A DNA stretch of 64,000 nucleotides. Source: Aurantimicrobium sp. MWH-Uga1. Lineage in GTDB: Bacteria; Actinomycetota; Actinomycetes; Actinomycetales; Microbacteriaceae. The number at the start of each line of letters is the position of its first letter. The stretch's first letter is position 1. Below are positions 25,069 through 33,902 of this stretch, piece by piece. The position numbers were made by a program, and so were the translations under genes. Location of the stretch: NCBI RefSeq assembly GCF_003325955.1, contig NZ_CP030929.1, positions 434,001 through 498,000 on the forward strand, written 5' to 3'. The notes under the pieces were generated by a model that did not search any database, was not told where the DNA came from, and saw only the letters and a list, made by a program, of their open reading frames with translations.

Positions 25069-26172
25069 ATGCTCACAGAGCTGCCTGATTACCCATGGGA
25101 TGCCATGTCGCCCTTTGTGGCCAAGGCGAAAGCTCATCCCGGCGGCGCCATCGATCTCTCCATTGGTTCACCGGTAGACCCCACGCCAGAAGTCATTCGT
25201 GCTGCCCTTGCTCAGGCAACTGATTCACACGCATACCCCACGACAATCGGAACTCCCGCCTTACGCGACGCAATCGTTGAGTGGTTCGCCCGCCGTCGTG
25301 GAGTGACGGGACTTGGTGTGGAGAATGTCCTGCCCACCATCGGATCTAAAGAATTTGTTGCCTGGCTGCCGTTTATGTTGCGCCTGGGGCCCGGTGATGT
25401 GGTCGTGCACCCCACTGCTGCCTATCCGACCTACGAGATCGGCGCTCGCATGGCTGAGGCGACTCCTTTCCCCTCAGATGATCCAGCAACATGGCCTGAG
25501 AGCACCAAGCTGGTGTGGCTCAACAGCCCTGGTAATCCAGATGGTCAGGTCCTGGATAAAGTGCAGCTCAAGGCGCGTGTTCAGCGAGCGCGTGAACTCG
25601 GTGCCTATATCGTCGGCGACGAGTGTTATGCCGAGCTGGGATGGTCTGGGCGCTGGGAACACGAACCTATTCCTAGCCTGCTTGATCCCGAGGTAACCGG
25701 GGGCGATCTCACGGGAATTCTCACCGCGTATTCCCTGAGCAAACAGTCCAACCTCGCTGGATATCGTGCAGCATTTGTTGCTGGGGATGCCGCGTTGATT
25801 GCCCAGCTCACCAACATTCGTAAGCACGCAGGCATGATGCAACCGGGGCCAGTCCAGGTGGCGATGCTTGCCGCACTCACTGATGATGCACACGTTGCAG
25901 TTCAAAAAGAACGCTATCGCGCTCGCCGGGAGTTGCTCATTCCTGCGTTGAACTCTGCCGGATACCGCATCGATCACAGTGAAGCGGGACTCTACTTATG
26001 GGTCACCGAAGGTGTGGATGCGTGGGCGTCGATTGACAAGCTTGCAAGCTTAGGAATCATTGCTGGCCCAGGGGTTTTTTATGGTGATTTCTATCCCAAC
26101 CATGTTCGTTTGTCTCTGACTGAAACTGACGAGCGTATTGCTGAGGCTGCACGCAGACTTCTCAGTGTTTAG
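25069..26172 (+). CDS. dapC: N-succinyldiaminopimelate aminotransferase
   Basis: 367-residue class I/II PLP aminotransferase. Seen: LSIGSPVDPTPEVIRAAL near 33-50, HAYPTTIGTPALRDAI near 54-70, NSPGNPDGQVL near 145-155, and the PLP lysine in SLSKQSNLAGYRAAF near 225-239. The downstream-of-ferredoxin position and the nearby dapD and dapE point to the succinylase branch of lysine/diaminopimelate synthesis, supplying peptidoglycan and lysine. Substrate assignment rests on context plus family resemblance. Confidence 0.88.
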   Translation: MLTELPDYPWDAMSPFVAKAKAHPGGAIDLSIGSPVDPTPEVIRAALAQATDSHAYPTTIGTPALRDAIVEWFARRRGVTGLGVENVLPTIGSKEFVAWLPFMLRLGPGDVVVHPTAAYPTYEIGARMAEATPFPSDDPATWPESTKLVWLNSPGNPDGQVLDKVQLKARVQRARELGAYIVGDECYAELGWSGRWEHEPIPSLLDPEVTGGDLTGILTAYSLSKQSNLAGYRAAFVAGDAALIAQLTNIRKHAGMMQPGPVQVAMLAALTDDAHVAVQKERYRARRELLIPALNSAGYRIDHSEAGLYLWVTEGVDAWASIDKLASLGIIAGPGVFYGDFYPNHVRLSLTETDERIAEAARRLLSV

Positions 26173-26275
26173 CAACAGTACTTTTTGCCAATAGGCTTGG
26201 ATAACTTGGGGATTTCATCACCATGAATGAACTTGAGTATCCACTCACCTAAGACAGTTTCCACAAGGAGTCTTC

Positions 26276-27571
26276 GTGACTGAAGCTACTAACTCAGTGC
26301 CTGCGGGGGAGAACATCTCCCTCACATATAACGGCAAGACCATTGAGCTACCCGTTTTGCATGGTACCGAAGGCAATCCTGCAATTGACCTCTCAACTTT
26401 GACCAAGCAGACAGGCCTCACCGCACTGGACTATGGCTTCGTCAACACCGCTTCCACCAAGTCGAAAATCACCTACATCGATGGTGAGGCTGGAATCCTG
26501 CGCTACCGCGGATATCCCATTGACCAGGTGGCCACTAACCTGACCTTCCTTGAAACTGCTTACCTGCTTATTCACGGCGAAGTTCCACATGCAGTCGAGA
26601 AAGAAAACTTCGAAGAAAACATTCGTCGTCACACACTCCTGCACGAAGACCTCAAGGATTTCTTCTCCGGATTCCCACGTCGCGCACACCCTATGCCGGT
26701 GCTCTCTGCAGGTGTTTCAGCTCTGTCGACCTACTACGAAGACTCACTAGATCCCAAAAACCCGGAGCAGGTTGAGACCTCGACTTACCGTCTACTGGCC
26801 AAGCTTCCCGTTATGGCCGCCTATGCTCACAAGAAGAGCATCGGACAGGCACGTCTTTACCCAGACAACTCGCTGTCCTATGTTGAGAACTTCTTGCGTT
26901 TGACCTTCGGCAATAAGGCAGAGCCTTACGTTCAGAACCCTGTTGTCGTCAATGCTCTCGAGCGTTTGCTCATTCTGCATGCAGACCACGAGCAGAACGC
27001 CTCAACCTCGACGGTGCGTTTGGTTGGATCAACTGATGCGAACCTGTTCGCATCAGTCTCTGCGGGTATCAACGCTCTGTTTGGCCCCCTTCACGGTGGA
27101 GCGAACGAAGCGGTTTTGACAATGCTCGCAGAAATCCAAGCTTCAGGGGAATCCGTCTCGAAGTACGTTGAGCGCGTCAAGAATAAGGAAGACGGTGTCC
27201 GCCTGATGGGCTTTGGTCACCGCGTGTACAAGAACTACGACCCTCGCGCACGCCTGGTGAAGGACACCGCTGACGAGGTTCTCGCAGCCCTCGGCGTCAA
27301 CGACCCACTGCTGGGTATCGCGAAGGAACTTGAAGGGATCGCGCTCGAGGATGACTACTTCAAGGAGCGCAAGCTCTACCCCAACGTGGACTTCTACACA
27401 GGTGTGATTTACAAGGCGATGGGTTTCCCCACACGCATGTTTACTGTTCTGTTTGCTCTAGGTCGTCTCCCTGGTTGGATTGCGCACTGGCGCGAAATGA
27501 ACCTAGACCCACAGACCAAGATTGGTCGCCCACAGCAGCTCTACATCGGCGACCAGCTTCGTAACCTCTGA
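26276..27571 (+). CDS. gltA: Citrate synthase
   Basis: 431 residues. It condenses oxaloacetate with acetyl-CoA at the entry of the TCA cycle. Seen: LDYGFVNTASTKSKITYIDG, ILRYRGYPIDQVA near 75-88, HADHEQNASTSTVR near 230-245, GPLHGGANEAV near 270-280 (catalytic His), and GFGHRVYKNYDPRA near 318-331. This is the hexameric type II form of Gram-negatives and actinobacteria. The GTG start has AAGGAG upstream. The next gene starts 17 bases downstream, so the alcohol dehydrogenase may be co-transcribed. Confidence 0.96.
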   Translation: MTEATNSVPAGENISLTYNGKTIELPVLHGTEGNPAIDLSTLTKQTGLTALDYGFVNTASTKSKITYIDGEAGILRYRGYPIDQVATNLTFLETAYLLIHGEVPHAVEKENFEENIRRHTLLHEDLKDFFSGFPRRAHPMPVLSAGVSALSTYYEDSLDPKNPEQVETSTYRLLAKLPVMAAYAHKKSIGQARLYPDNSLSYVENFLRLTFGNKAEPYVQNPVVVNALERLLILHADHEQNASTSTVRLVGSTDANLFASVSAGINALFGPLHGGANEAVLTMLAEIQASGESVSKYVERVKNKEDGVRLMGFGHRVYKNYDPRARLVKDTADEVLAALGVNDPLLGIAKELEGIALEDDYFKERKLYPNVDFYTGVIYKAMGFPTRMFTVLFALGRLPGWIAHWREMNLDPQTKIGRPQQLYIGDQLRNL

Positions 27572-27588
27572 GCCTTCTCGTCTCCGCC

Positions 27589-28632
27589 ATGAAGGCAGTC
27601 CAGTTTGAACAGTTTGCAGGGCCGCTTACTGTTGTTGACGTGGCAATGCCATCAGTTCCTGTTGACGGTGTGGTTATCGAAGTCAAAGCCGCTGGATTGT
27701 GCCGCTCTGACTGGCATGCCTGGCAGGGTCATGATCCCGACATCACGGTTTTTCCTCACATCCCAGGCCATGAGTTTGCTGGGGTGGTTCATGAGGTAGG
27801 AGCAGAGGTTTCTGGTCTTGCTGTGGGAGACAGAGTCGTTTTCCCCTTTGTGTGTGGTTGCGGACAATGCTCGTGGTGTGAAAGTGGCAATGCCCAGGTT
27901 TGTCCAGATCAATGGCAACCAGGTTTCAGTGGCCCAGGTACCTATGCTCAGTTCGTCGCTATTCCACGTGCAGACTTCAATGCAGTGAAACTTCCTGATG
28001 AAGTTCCCTTCGATGTGGCAGCAAGCTTAGGGTGTCGCTTTGCCACAAGCTATCGGGCCATCAAGCATGTCGCAGCAGTCACTCAGGGAGAGAGCGTTGC
28101 TGTATTTGGTTGTGGCGGGATTGGTTTAGCAGCCGTTATGGCGGCAGCCTCTTGTGGGGCACAAGTCATTGCTGTCGATGTGAACAAGGATGCGTTGAAG
28201 CTTGCCCGCATGGCCGGTGCGGCGCATGTGATCAATGCTCAGGACGGAAACGTGCTTCAGGCTATCCATGAGCTTGTTCCTGGGGGTGCAGATGTTTCCG
28301 TAGACGCCCTGGGCAGTATAGAAACGTCTAGGACCGCCGTGGAAAGCCTGCGAGTTCAGGGACGCCACGTTCAAATAGGTTTATTGCTACCTGCCAAGAT
28401 CGGAGACCGGGCTACTGTCCCCATGCATTTAGTGATTGGCCGTGAATTACAGGTGTTGGGCTCACACGGTATGGCTGCAGCTGCTTATCCACAGATGCTG
28501 TCGGACATTGCAAGTGGCGCTATTGACCCTGGGCAGTTCATTACCCGCACCATTAGTTTGGATGAGGTACCCGATGCGTTAGCCGCGATGAGCGAAGGTA
28601 CTGAACCTGGTGTGACAATTATTGCGCCCTAG
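27589..28632 (+). CDS. Zinc-dependent alcohol dehydrogenase
   Basis: 347 residues of the medium-chain dehydrogenase family. Seen: catalytic-zinc Cys in GLCRSDWHAWQGHD near 37-50, GHEFAG near 59-64, structural-zinc cysteines in CGCGQCSWCESGNAQVC near 90-106, and the NAD(P)-binding GCGGIGLAAV near 172-181. The presence of both zinc sites indicates an oxidising/reducing alcohol-aldehyde enzyme; the substrate is unknown. It has no ribosome-binding site and sits 17 bases after gltA. Its end is 3 bases from the end of convergent dapD. Confidence 0.88.
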   Translation: MKAVQFEQFAGPLTVVDVAMPSVPVDGVVIEVKAAGLCRSDWHAWQGHDPDITVFPHIPGHEFAGVVHEVGAEVSGLAVGDRVVFPFVCGCGQCSWCESGNAQVCPDQWQPGFSGPGTYAQFVAIPRADFNAVKLPDEVPFDVAASLGCRFATSYRAIKHVAAVTQGESVAVFGCGGIGLAAVMAAASCGAQVIAVDVNKDALKLARMAGAAHVINAQDGNVLQAIHELVPGGADVSVDALGSIETSRTAVESLRVQGRHVQIGLLLPAKIGDRATVPMHLVIGRELQVLGSHGMAAAAYPQMLSDIASGAIDPGQFITRTISLDEVPDALAAMSEGTEPGVTIIAP

Positions 28633-28635
28633 ACA

Positions 28636-29583
28636 TTAGTGCAGGGCGGAGTTGAGAACAATGCCCACGCCTGTGCGCGAAGTTACCTCTACGGCACCGG
28701 TTCCCGAGTTACGGCGGAACAACAAGTTGTTCACTCCGGAAAGTTCCTTTGCCTTCATGACTGTTGTGTTCTCTCCATCAATGACATTGATCTTGGTGCC
28801 AGCGGTGACGTACAAGCCCGCCTCAACGACGCAGTCATCACCGATGGAGATTCCGATGCCTGAGTTCGCTCCTAAGAGTGAACGCTGACCAATCTTGATT
28901 TTCTCGGTTCCACCGCCGGAAAGCGTTCCCATGATGGATGCACCACCGCCAATGTCTGACCCATCACCGACGACAACCCCTTGAGAGATACGGCCTTCCA
29001 CCATCGAGGTTCCCAGTGTTCCAGCATTGAAGTTCACAAAACCTTCGTGCATGACAACAGTTCCTGGAGCAAGATGTGCGCCTAAGCGCACGCGGGACGC
29101 ATCTGCGATGCGGACGCGGTCGGGGGTGACGTAGTCGGTCAGGCGGGGGAATCGGTCGATTCCTTGAGCCTGAATGCCCTCACGAAGGAGCCGGGGGCGA
29201 AGCGCAGTGAAATCGGCTGGGTGCACAGGCCCCGCGTTGGTCCACACCACGTTAGGGAGTTGGCCAAAGATGCCATCGAGGTTGATGGTGTTCGGGGCAA
29301 CCAGAAGGTGAGAAAGCAGATGGAGGCGAAGATAGGCGTCAGAGGTACCCTGTGCTGGTTCGTCGAGGTTGATCTCGACGGTGACAGCTTCCAAGGCGAC
29401 CTTGCGACGAGCATCCTCACCGACGAGGTCTTCAAGTTCGGCAGGAACAATCCACTTGTCACGTCCAGCAGGCAGTGTGCCCAACTGGGGAGAGGGATAC
29501 CAGGTGTCTAATACGGTGCCATCTGAGGCAACAGTTGCGAGCCCGTAACCCCAGGCGTGCGTGTTTGTCTGCGAAGAAACCAT
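28636..29583 (-). CDS. dapD: 2,3,4,5-tetrahydropyridine-2,6-dicarboxylate N-succinyltransferase
   Basis: 315 residues. The first half is the actinobacterial DapD N-domain ([20 protein letters not shown] at the start, [13 protein letters not shown] near 110). The second half is a left-handed beta-helix of hexapeptide repeats ([20 protein letters not shown] through [13 protein letters not shown] and [18 protein letters not shown]). It succinylates tetrahydrodipicolinate in the lysine/DAP route, feeding DapC and DapE. It is divergent from dapE across only 31 bases. Confidence 0.94.
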   Translation of the reverse strand: MVSSQTNTHAWGYGLATVASDGTVLDTWYPSPQLGTLPAGRDKWIVPAELEDLVGEDARRKVALEAVTVEINLDEPAQGTSDAYLRLHLLSHLLVAPNTINLDGIFGQLPNVVWTNAGPVHPADFTALRPRLLREGIQAQGIDRFPRLTDYVTPDRVRIADASRVRLGAHLAPGTVVMHEGFVNFNAGTLGTSMVEGRISQGVVVGDGSDIGGGASIMGTLSGGGTEKIKIGQRSLLGANSGIGISIGDDCVVEAGLYVTAGTKINVIDGENTTVMKAKELSGVNNLLFRRNSGTGAVEVTSRTGVGIVLNSALH

Positions 29584-29595
29584 GCCTCTAGGTTA
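29584..29595 (-). promoter_or_regulatory. Leaderless promoter -10 of dapD
   Basis: Minus-strand TAACCT (29595-29590), 6 bases, then the ATG at 29583. Any -35 must lie close to or inside the divergent dapE promoter. Confidence 0.5.
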
Positions 29596-29602
29596 CCGGC
29601 GA

Positions 29603-29614
29603 TAAACTTGGGGT
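29603..29614 (+). promoter_or_regulatory. Leaderless promoter -10 of dapE
   Basis: TAAACT (29603-29608), 6 bases, then the ATG at 29615. The two opposed -10 hexamers of dapD and dapE are separated by only 7 bases. Confidence 0.5.
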
Positions 29615-30700
29615 ATGTCCTCCACGCCAACGCTTGATGTGTTCCGCACTTGCGTTGAGCTCACAGCAGACATTTGCAACATTGAGTCTGTTTCAGGCAA
29701 TGAGCACGCCCTCGCAAATGCGATTGAAGCAGCACTGTCTGAATATGCGCATCTGGACATCTTCCGCAATGAAGATGCTGTCGTGGCACGAACAAACCTT
29801 GGTCGCTCGCAACGCGTCATTATTGCTGGGCATATTGATACCGTTCCGGTCAACAACAACCTTCCGGTTCGCTACAGCGAAGAAGAAGGCGCCCAATGGT
29901 TGTGGGGTAGGGGAACTGTTGACATGAAGGCCGGCGTTGCCGTTGCTCTCAAACTTGCCGCAGAACTCACCGAACCCGCTTATGACATCACCTGGATTTG
30001 GTACGACCACGAAGAAGTTGAATCTTCTCTCAATGGGTTAGGGCGCTTGGCAGTTGTTGCTCCTGAGCTGCTTACCGGTGACTTCGCAATTTTGGGTGAA
30101 CCCTCCAACTCCACCGTAGAGGGCGGTTGCAATGGGACGTTACGTGTAGAGGTACGCACCAAGGGCGTTCGTGCGCACTCAGCCAGAGCGTGGATGGGTG
30201 AGAACGCTATTCACAAACTCTCACCTGCACTGGCTGCGTTAGAGGCATATACACCCGTAACAATCACAGTGGATGGCCTGGATTATCGCGAGGGGTTAAG
30301 CGCTGTAGGGATTTCTGGTGGTGTTGCCGGCAATGTGATCCCCGATGCTGCAGCGCTTACCGTGAATTACAGGTTTGCTCCAGATAAGTCAGTTGAACAA
30401 GCTCTTGCACACGTGCAGGAAGTATTTACTGGTTTTGATGTGGTTGTAACTGATAGCGCTGAGGGTGCTAGGCCTGGGTTAACTGCTGCCATCGCACAAG
30501 ACTTTGTCGCTGCGGTAGGGGAAGAGCCCAAGCCCAAATATGGCTGGACGGATGTTTCGCGCTTTTCGGAGTTAGGTATTCCTGCAGTGAACTTTGGGCC
30601 AGGTGACCCTTCCCTTGCCCACACTGATGATGAGCGCGTATTGACGTCACAGATTGAGTCCTGCGAGCAGGCACTTCGCACCTGGCTTACTCAGGCCTAA
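29615..30700 (+). CDS. dapE: Succinyl-diaminopimelate desuccinylase
   Basis: 361-residue M20-family metallohydrolase. Seen: metal-binding GHIDTVP near 69-75 (His and Asp), GRGTVDMKAG near 98-107 (bridging Asp), the catalytic Glu in DHEEVESS near 131-138, and a C-terminal PAVNFGPGDPSLAHTDDE with the last metal histidine. The form resembles the actinobacterial DapE. It completes LL-diaminopimelate formation after DapD and DapC. The next gene starts 14 bases downstream. Confidence 0.93.
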   Translation: MSSTPTLDVFRTCVELTADICNIESVSGNEHALANAIEAALSEYAHLDIFRNEDAVVARTNLGRSQRVIIAGHIDTVPVNNNLPVRYSEEEGAQWLWGRGTVDMKAGVAVALKLAAELTEPAYDITWIWYDHEEVESSLNGLGRLAVVAPELLTGDFAILGEPSNSTVEGGCNGTLRVEVRTKGVRAHSARAWMGENAIHKLSPALAALEAYTPVTITVDGLDYREGLSAVGISGGVAGNVIPDAAALTVNYRFAPDKSVEQALAHVQEVFTGFDVVVTDSAEGARPGLTAAIAQDFVAAVGEEPKPKYGWTDVSRFSELGIPAVNFGPGDPSLAHTDDERVLTSQIESCEQALRTWLTQA

Positions 30701-30714
30701 AGGACTTTCGGGGG

Positions 30715-31893
30715 ATGGCACGTACACGACTGGCCTGGTGGATTAAGGTCAGCTTGATCTTCCTGCTTGGCCGAGCCATATCCACGGCCATGCTTCTCGT
30801 CTTGGCCAGTCAACAGGCAGAGAATGCCTGGACAGGTGCACAGCCCAGTCTTTGGGATTTCTCCTCGATGTGGGACGGTCGCTGGTACAACATCATTGCT
30901 GAAGTTGGTTATCCAACCCAACTTCCTCTCACCGAAGATGGCCACATCGCCGAGAACGCGTGGGCATTTATGCCGGTCTATCCCGCTCTAGTGAGGGGAG
31001 TGATGGTGTTGACCGGCCTGCCCTGGAATATCGCTGCCATCATCATCACGGTGGTGTGCGCGTATGTAGCCACACTGGTGTTCTACAAGCTTCTGACCCG
31101 TTTCGTTCCCGCACAACAAGCCCTGTTCGCCGTGCTGTTGTTCTCGGTGGCCCCGGTTTCACCGCTATTCCAACTGGCTTATGCCGAGTCGATGCAGCTG
31201 ATGCTGATTGTCATAGCGCTGTATTTGTTGGTGCGACGCAAGTATGTCTGGATGATTCCGGTCGTTCTGGTGTTATCAGTAACTCGACCCGGATCTCTCG
31301 CCATTGCTTTGACGTTGGTGCTGCACTGGATTTATCGCGCGGTGCAGAAAGCACGCTTCCCTCTCAAAGAGAAAGTCCTGGTGGCAGCAGTTGCACTTAT
31401 TGCCGCACTTTCTGGGGTTGTCTGGTTGTTCATTGCCGGTGTGGTCACAGGTATGCCTACGGCATATCTAGAAACAGAATTAGCGTGGCGTTCTGCCTAC
31501 ATCGGCTACCAAGAACTTGTACCGTTTACGCCCTGGATTTATGCTGCTCAGTGGTGGACAACCAACTTCGGCTATCCCGAAGTGGCCGGATATGTTCTGC
31601 TTGCTGCGCTCGTGATTGGGTTTGTTATCTTCTTGGTTACCCCGGCCATGAAGCGTTTGGGTGTCGACATTCGATTCTGGCTGATCAGCTACGCACTCTA
31701 CCTCTTAGCCGTTTTCTTTCCACAGTCGAGTACCTTCCGTTTGCTCGCCCCACTCTTCCCCGCCTTGGGTGCGATTGCTGCCCCGAAGTCAAAGATCTAT
31801 CGCATCACCATCACAGCGCTTTTCATCGTGTTGCAGTGGGGCTGGCTGTTGATCTGTTGGCGCATTGACGGATACGACTGGAGTCCACCCTAA
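30715..31893 (+). CDS. PIG-V-like mannosyltransferase family membrane protein
   Basis: 392 residues with about nine to eleven hydrophobic segments. The first outside loop has WDGRWYNIIAEVGYP (about residues 48-62) followed by AFMPVYPALVR near 82-92. This matches the GPI mannosyltransferase-2 (PIG-V) family as found in actinobacteria, where the W-D-x-x-W/H motif is the likely catalytic region of a polyprenyl-phosphate-sugar-dependent glycosyltransferase. Acceptor and sugar are unknown; cell-envelope glycans are the obvious possibility. It follows dapE closely and may be co-transcribed. Confidence 0.75.
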   Translation: MARTRLAWWIKVSLIFLLGRAISTAMLLVLASQQAENAWTGAQPSLWDFSSMWDGRWYNIIAEVGYPTQLPLTEDGHIAENAWAFMPVYPALVRGVMVLTGLPWNIAAIIITVVCAYVATLVFYKLLTRFVPAQQALFAVLLFSVAPVSPLFQLAYAESMQLMLIVIALYLLVRRKYVWMIPVVLVLSVTRPGSLAIALTLVLHWIYRAVQKARFPLKEKVLVAAVALIAALSGVVWLFIAGVVTGMPTAYLETELAWRSAYIGYQELVPFTPWIYAAQWWTTNFGYPEVAGYVLLAALVIGFVIFLVTPAMKRLGVDIRFWLISYALYLLAVFFPQSSTFRLLAPLFPALGAIAAPKSKIYRITITALFIVLQWGWLLICWRIDGYDWSPP

Positions 31894-31942
31894 CAACAGT
31901 CTGAAACGACGGATTCCGTAGCTGTTTGGGGCATAGCTGTGG

Positions 31943-31971
31943 TTTTTGAGTAGTAAACAATACGAGATAAT
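31943..31971 (+). promoter_or_regulatory. Promoter of the DUF3117 gene
   Basis: -10 GATAAT (31966-31971) with a weak -35 TTTTTG (31943-31948), spacer 17. The transcript would have a short leader carrying the ribosome-binding site GAAAGGGG near 31991. Confidence 0.5.
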
Positions 31972-32006
31972 AGAAGTACACAAAGTAAGTGAAAGGGGTG
32001 GCCTAA

Positions 32007-32180
32007 ATGGCTGCAATGAAGCCACGGACCGGCGACGGTCCCATGGAGGCTGTCAAGGAAGGTCGCCTGATTATCGTGCGCGTTCCTCTCGAGGGTGGTG
32101 GCCGTTTGGTCGTCTCCGTCAACGACGCTGAAGCGAAGGAGCTTCACGACGTACTGGCCAAGGTTGTAAACCCCGCCTAG
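32007..32180 (+). CDS. DUF3117 family small protein
   Basis: 57 residues, recognisable as DUF3117 from MAAMKPRTGDGPMEAVKEGR and the central RVPLEGGGRLVVSV followed by an EAKELHDVLAKVV helix. The family is almost universal and strongly conserved in actinobacteria, but its function is unknown. GAAAGGGG lies about 8 bases before the ATG. The gene has its own promoter and an excellent terminator, so it is a monocistronic and probably well-expressed unit. Confidence 0.93.
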   Translation: MAAMKPRTGDGPMEAVKEGRLIIVRVPLEGGGRLVVSVNDAEAKELHDVLAKVVNPA

Positions 32181-32196
32181 TTTTAACGTCTCAATG

Positions 32197-32233
32197 AAAG
32201 AACCCCCGCTGATCACAGCGGGGGTTCTTTTTT
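32197..32233 (+). terminator. Terminator of the DUF3117 gene
   Basis: Perfect 14-bp stem AAAGAACCCCCGCT / AGCGGGGGTTCTTT (32197-32210, 32217-32230), loop GATCAC, and a T-run. It has an A-run on the other side and so may also serve the convergent methyltransferase gene. Confidence 0.93.
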
Positions 32234-32242
32234 ATGGATGTT

Positions 32243-32872
32243 TTAGGAAATCTTGGTGAACTGCAGCAGGCCATCACCTGCAGGGGAGAGAGCTGCCACG
32301 ATGTTCTCAGATTCTTGGGCAGCGGTAAGTACGGCTCGCAATCCGTTGACTGCTGCTGTGCGCTTGGCAGGGTTGGCTACTTCGCCGTCGTGTAGGACGT
32401 GGGGAACAAGCACAGTTCCGCCCACACGAACTAGGCGCAATGCGTGTTCCACGTTCTGTTCGACCTGGTTGGGGTCACCATCAACAAGGACAACGTCATA
32501 GCTGTTCTCATTCATGCGTGGTAGAACATCAAGAGCTTTGCCGGTGATGAGGCGAACACGGCTGGCCGGGAAACCTGCTTCAGTAAAGAACTCGCGTGCT
32601 TGCTCGTGGTATTCAAACTCGGGGTCAATCGAGGTCAGAGTTGCCTCAGGAGCACCGGAAAGAAGCCACAAACCAGACAGGCCACAACCGGTGCCAATCT
32701 CAATCATGTTGGTGGCATTTGTTGCAGCAGCAACCAAAGCAAGCTGTGCTCCGACAGCTGGACTAATGGGATTTAAACCGTGTTCGAGAGAAATAGCGCG
32801 GGCTTGTGCCTGTGTGCTCGACTCAACATCAAATTCGTTGAGGAACTTCCACGTTAGTTCGTTGTGTGTCAC
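32243..32872 (-). CDS. O-methyltransferase family 3 (SAM-dependent)
   Basis: 209 residues with the catechol/caffeoyl-CoA O-methyltransferase layout. Seen: MIEIGTGCGLSGLWLLSG near 56-73 (SAM motif I), TSIDPEFEYHEQAREFF near 80-97, DVVLVDGDPNQVEQNVEHAL near 125-144, and GGTVLVPHVLHDGEV. The GTG start has AAGGAG upstream. It resembles the methyltransferase that lies near tatB in mycobacteria (Rv1220c-like). The substrate is unknown. It is divergent from tatB. Confidence 0.82.
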   Translation of the reverse strand: MTHNELTWKFLNEFDVESSTQAQARAISLEHGLNPISPAVGAQLALVAAATNATNMIEIGTGCGLSGLWLLSGAPEATLTSIDPEFEYHEQAREFFTEAGFPASRVRLITGKALDVLPRMNENSYDVVLVDGDPNQVEQNVEHALRLVRVGGTVLVPHVLHDGEVANPAKRTAAVNGLRAVLTAAQESENIVAALSPAGDGLLQFTKIS

Positions 32873-32922
32873 GTCAGTCTCCTTGGGCTTAATCGTAGAG
32901 CTAACCCATGCTTTCGGAGCGG

Positions 32923-32934
32923 TATTCTCGTAGT
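32923..32934 (+). promoter_or_regulatory. Leaderless promoter -10 of tatB
   Basis: TATTCT (32923-32928) plus 6 bases, then the GTG at 32935. This supports the GTG start over the in-frame ATG at 32908. Confidence 0.5.
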
Positions 32935-33288
32935 GTGTTTGGTTTGACCTTCGAGAAATTGCTCATCATTGGGGTAATTGCTGTTTTCGTGATTGGTCCC
33001 GAACGACTGCCTGCGTACTCGGCGAAATTTGGCCAGTTGGTGCGCAAGCTCAAAGAAATGACCACGGGTGCCAAAGATCGCATCAAAGAAGAACTCGGTG
33101 ACGATTTTGATGAGGAGGAGTGGAAGAAGCTCGATCCACGCCAGTATGACCCTCGTCGGATTATTCGTGAGGCGCTTCTCGATGACGCGCCTCAAGTAGC
33201 TCCAGTTATTGCCCCTGCAGTAGTTGCCAAGAAAGCGACACCGCGCGACGCAAACGCAGCTACCCCCTTCGATATCGAAGCTACCTAA
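32935..33288 (+). CDS. tatB: Sec-independent (Tat) translocase subunit TatB
   Basis: 117 residues from the GTG. It has the TatA/B fold: short N-terminus FGLTFEKLLIIGVIAVFVIGP, then the ERLPAYSAKFGQLVRKLKEM amphipathic helix, an acidic segment and an Ala/Pro-rich tail. The Glu-Arg-Leu-Pro after the hinge glycine-proline and the length favour TatB over TatA. It forms the receptor complex with TatC, which is not in the window. The position beside an O-methyltransferase and upstream of mrp resembles the mycobacterial gene order. Confidence 0.85.
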   Translation: MFGLTFEKLLIIGVIAVFVIGPERLPAYSAKFGQLVRKLKEMTTGAKDRIKEELGDDFDEEEWKKLDPRQYDPRRIIREALLDDAPQVAPVIAPAVVAKKATPRDANAATPFDIEAT

Positions 33289-33902
33289 ACAGCTCTGTGG
33301 CAGCCTGCCAGGTGATCGTCAACGAGGCCGGCAGATTGCATCAGCGCATACATCGTGGTTGCTCCCACAAACTTAAACCCCAGTCGTTTGAGGACTTTGC
33401 TCAGCTGCTCAGATTCGACAGTGACAGCAGGAATTTCGGCCAAAGAGTGATACCGCACTTGCTCGTCTCCAGCACACGCATTCGCACGCTGCCTCGACAA
33501 TGGTTGAAATGACCAGATGAGATCATGGAGCGCACCGGGTTGCTGTGCAATCATCCGCTGCGCTACCTGCGCATTAGAGATGGTTGCTTCAATCTTTGCT
33601 CGATGACGAATGATGCGCTCGTCACGCATGAGCCGTTCCGCATCATCTGAAGTGAAGGCAGCAACGGCATCGATATCAAAGTTGTGAAATGCATCACGAA
33701 ACCCGGGTCGACGTTTCAAGATGGTGATCCAACTCAGGCCAGCTTGGAAGCCCTCGAGGGAAAGCTTTTCGAAGAGTTTGTGATCGCCAAGTAGCTTCAC
33801 ACCCCACTCTTCATCGTGATAGCGAGCGTATTCAGAGTCATTTCCGACCCAGCCACAGCGAGCTAAACCGTCCCCACCAATTTCGAGATCGTTGTAAGCC
33901 AT
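33285..33902 (-). CDS. tag: DNA-3-methyladenine glycosylase I
   Basis: 205 residues. It excises 3-methyladenine from alkylated DNA. Zinc ligands Cys16 (RCGW), His29 (YHDEEWG), His197 and Cys201 (DDHLAGCHR) are all visible, together with FEKLSLEGFQAGLSW near 44-58, the base-binding pocket. Normal length. It is the third gene of the ada-ogt-tag operon, starting directly after the ogt stop, and overlaps the end of convergent tatB by 4 bases. Confidence 0.95.
   Translation of the reverse strand: MAYNDLEIGGDGLARCGWVGNDSEYARYHDEEWGVKLLGDHKLFEKLSLEGFQAGLSWITILKRRPGFRDAFHNFDIDAVAAFTSDDAERLMRDERIIRHRAKIEATISNAQVAQRMIAQQPGALHDLIWSFQPLSRQRANACAGDEQVRYHSLAEIPAVTVESEQLSKVLKRLGFKFVGATTMYALMQSAGLVDDHLAGCHRAV

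Noticed and set aside
30960-31868. 302-codon plus-strand ORF in another frame of the mannosyltransferase gene
   Set aside because: The overlapping frame encodes a membrane protein with recognisable PIG-V motifs; this frame is rich in Cys, His, Arg and Ser and has no domain.
32908-32934. Upstream in-frame ATG giving tatB nine extra residues
   Set aside because: The added MLSERYSRS does not fit TatB N-termini and has no ribosome-binding site; the GTG with a TATTCT box 6 bases upstream fits better.
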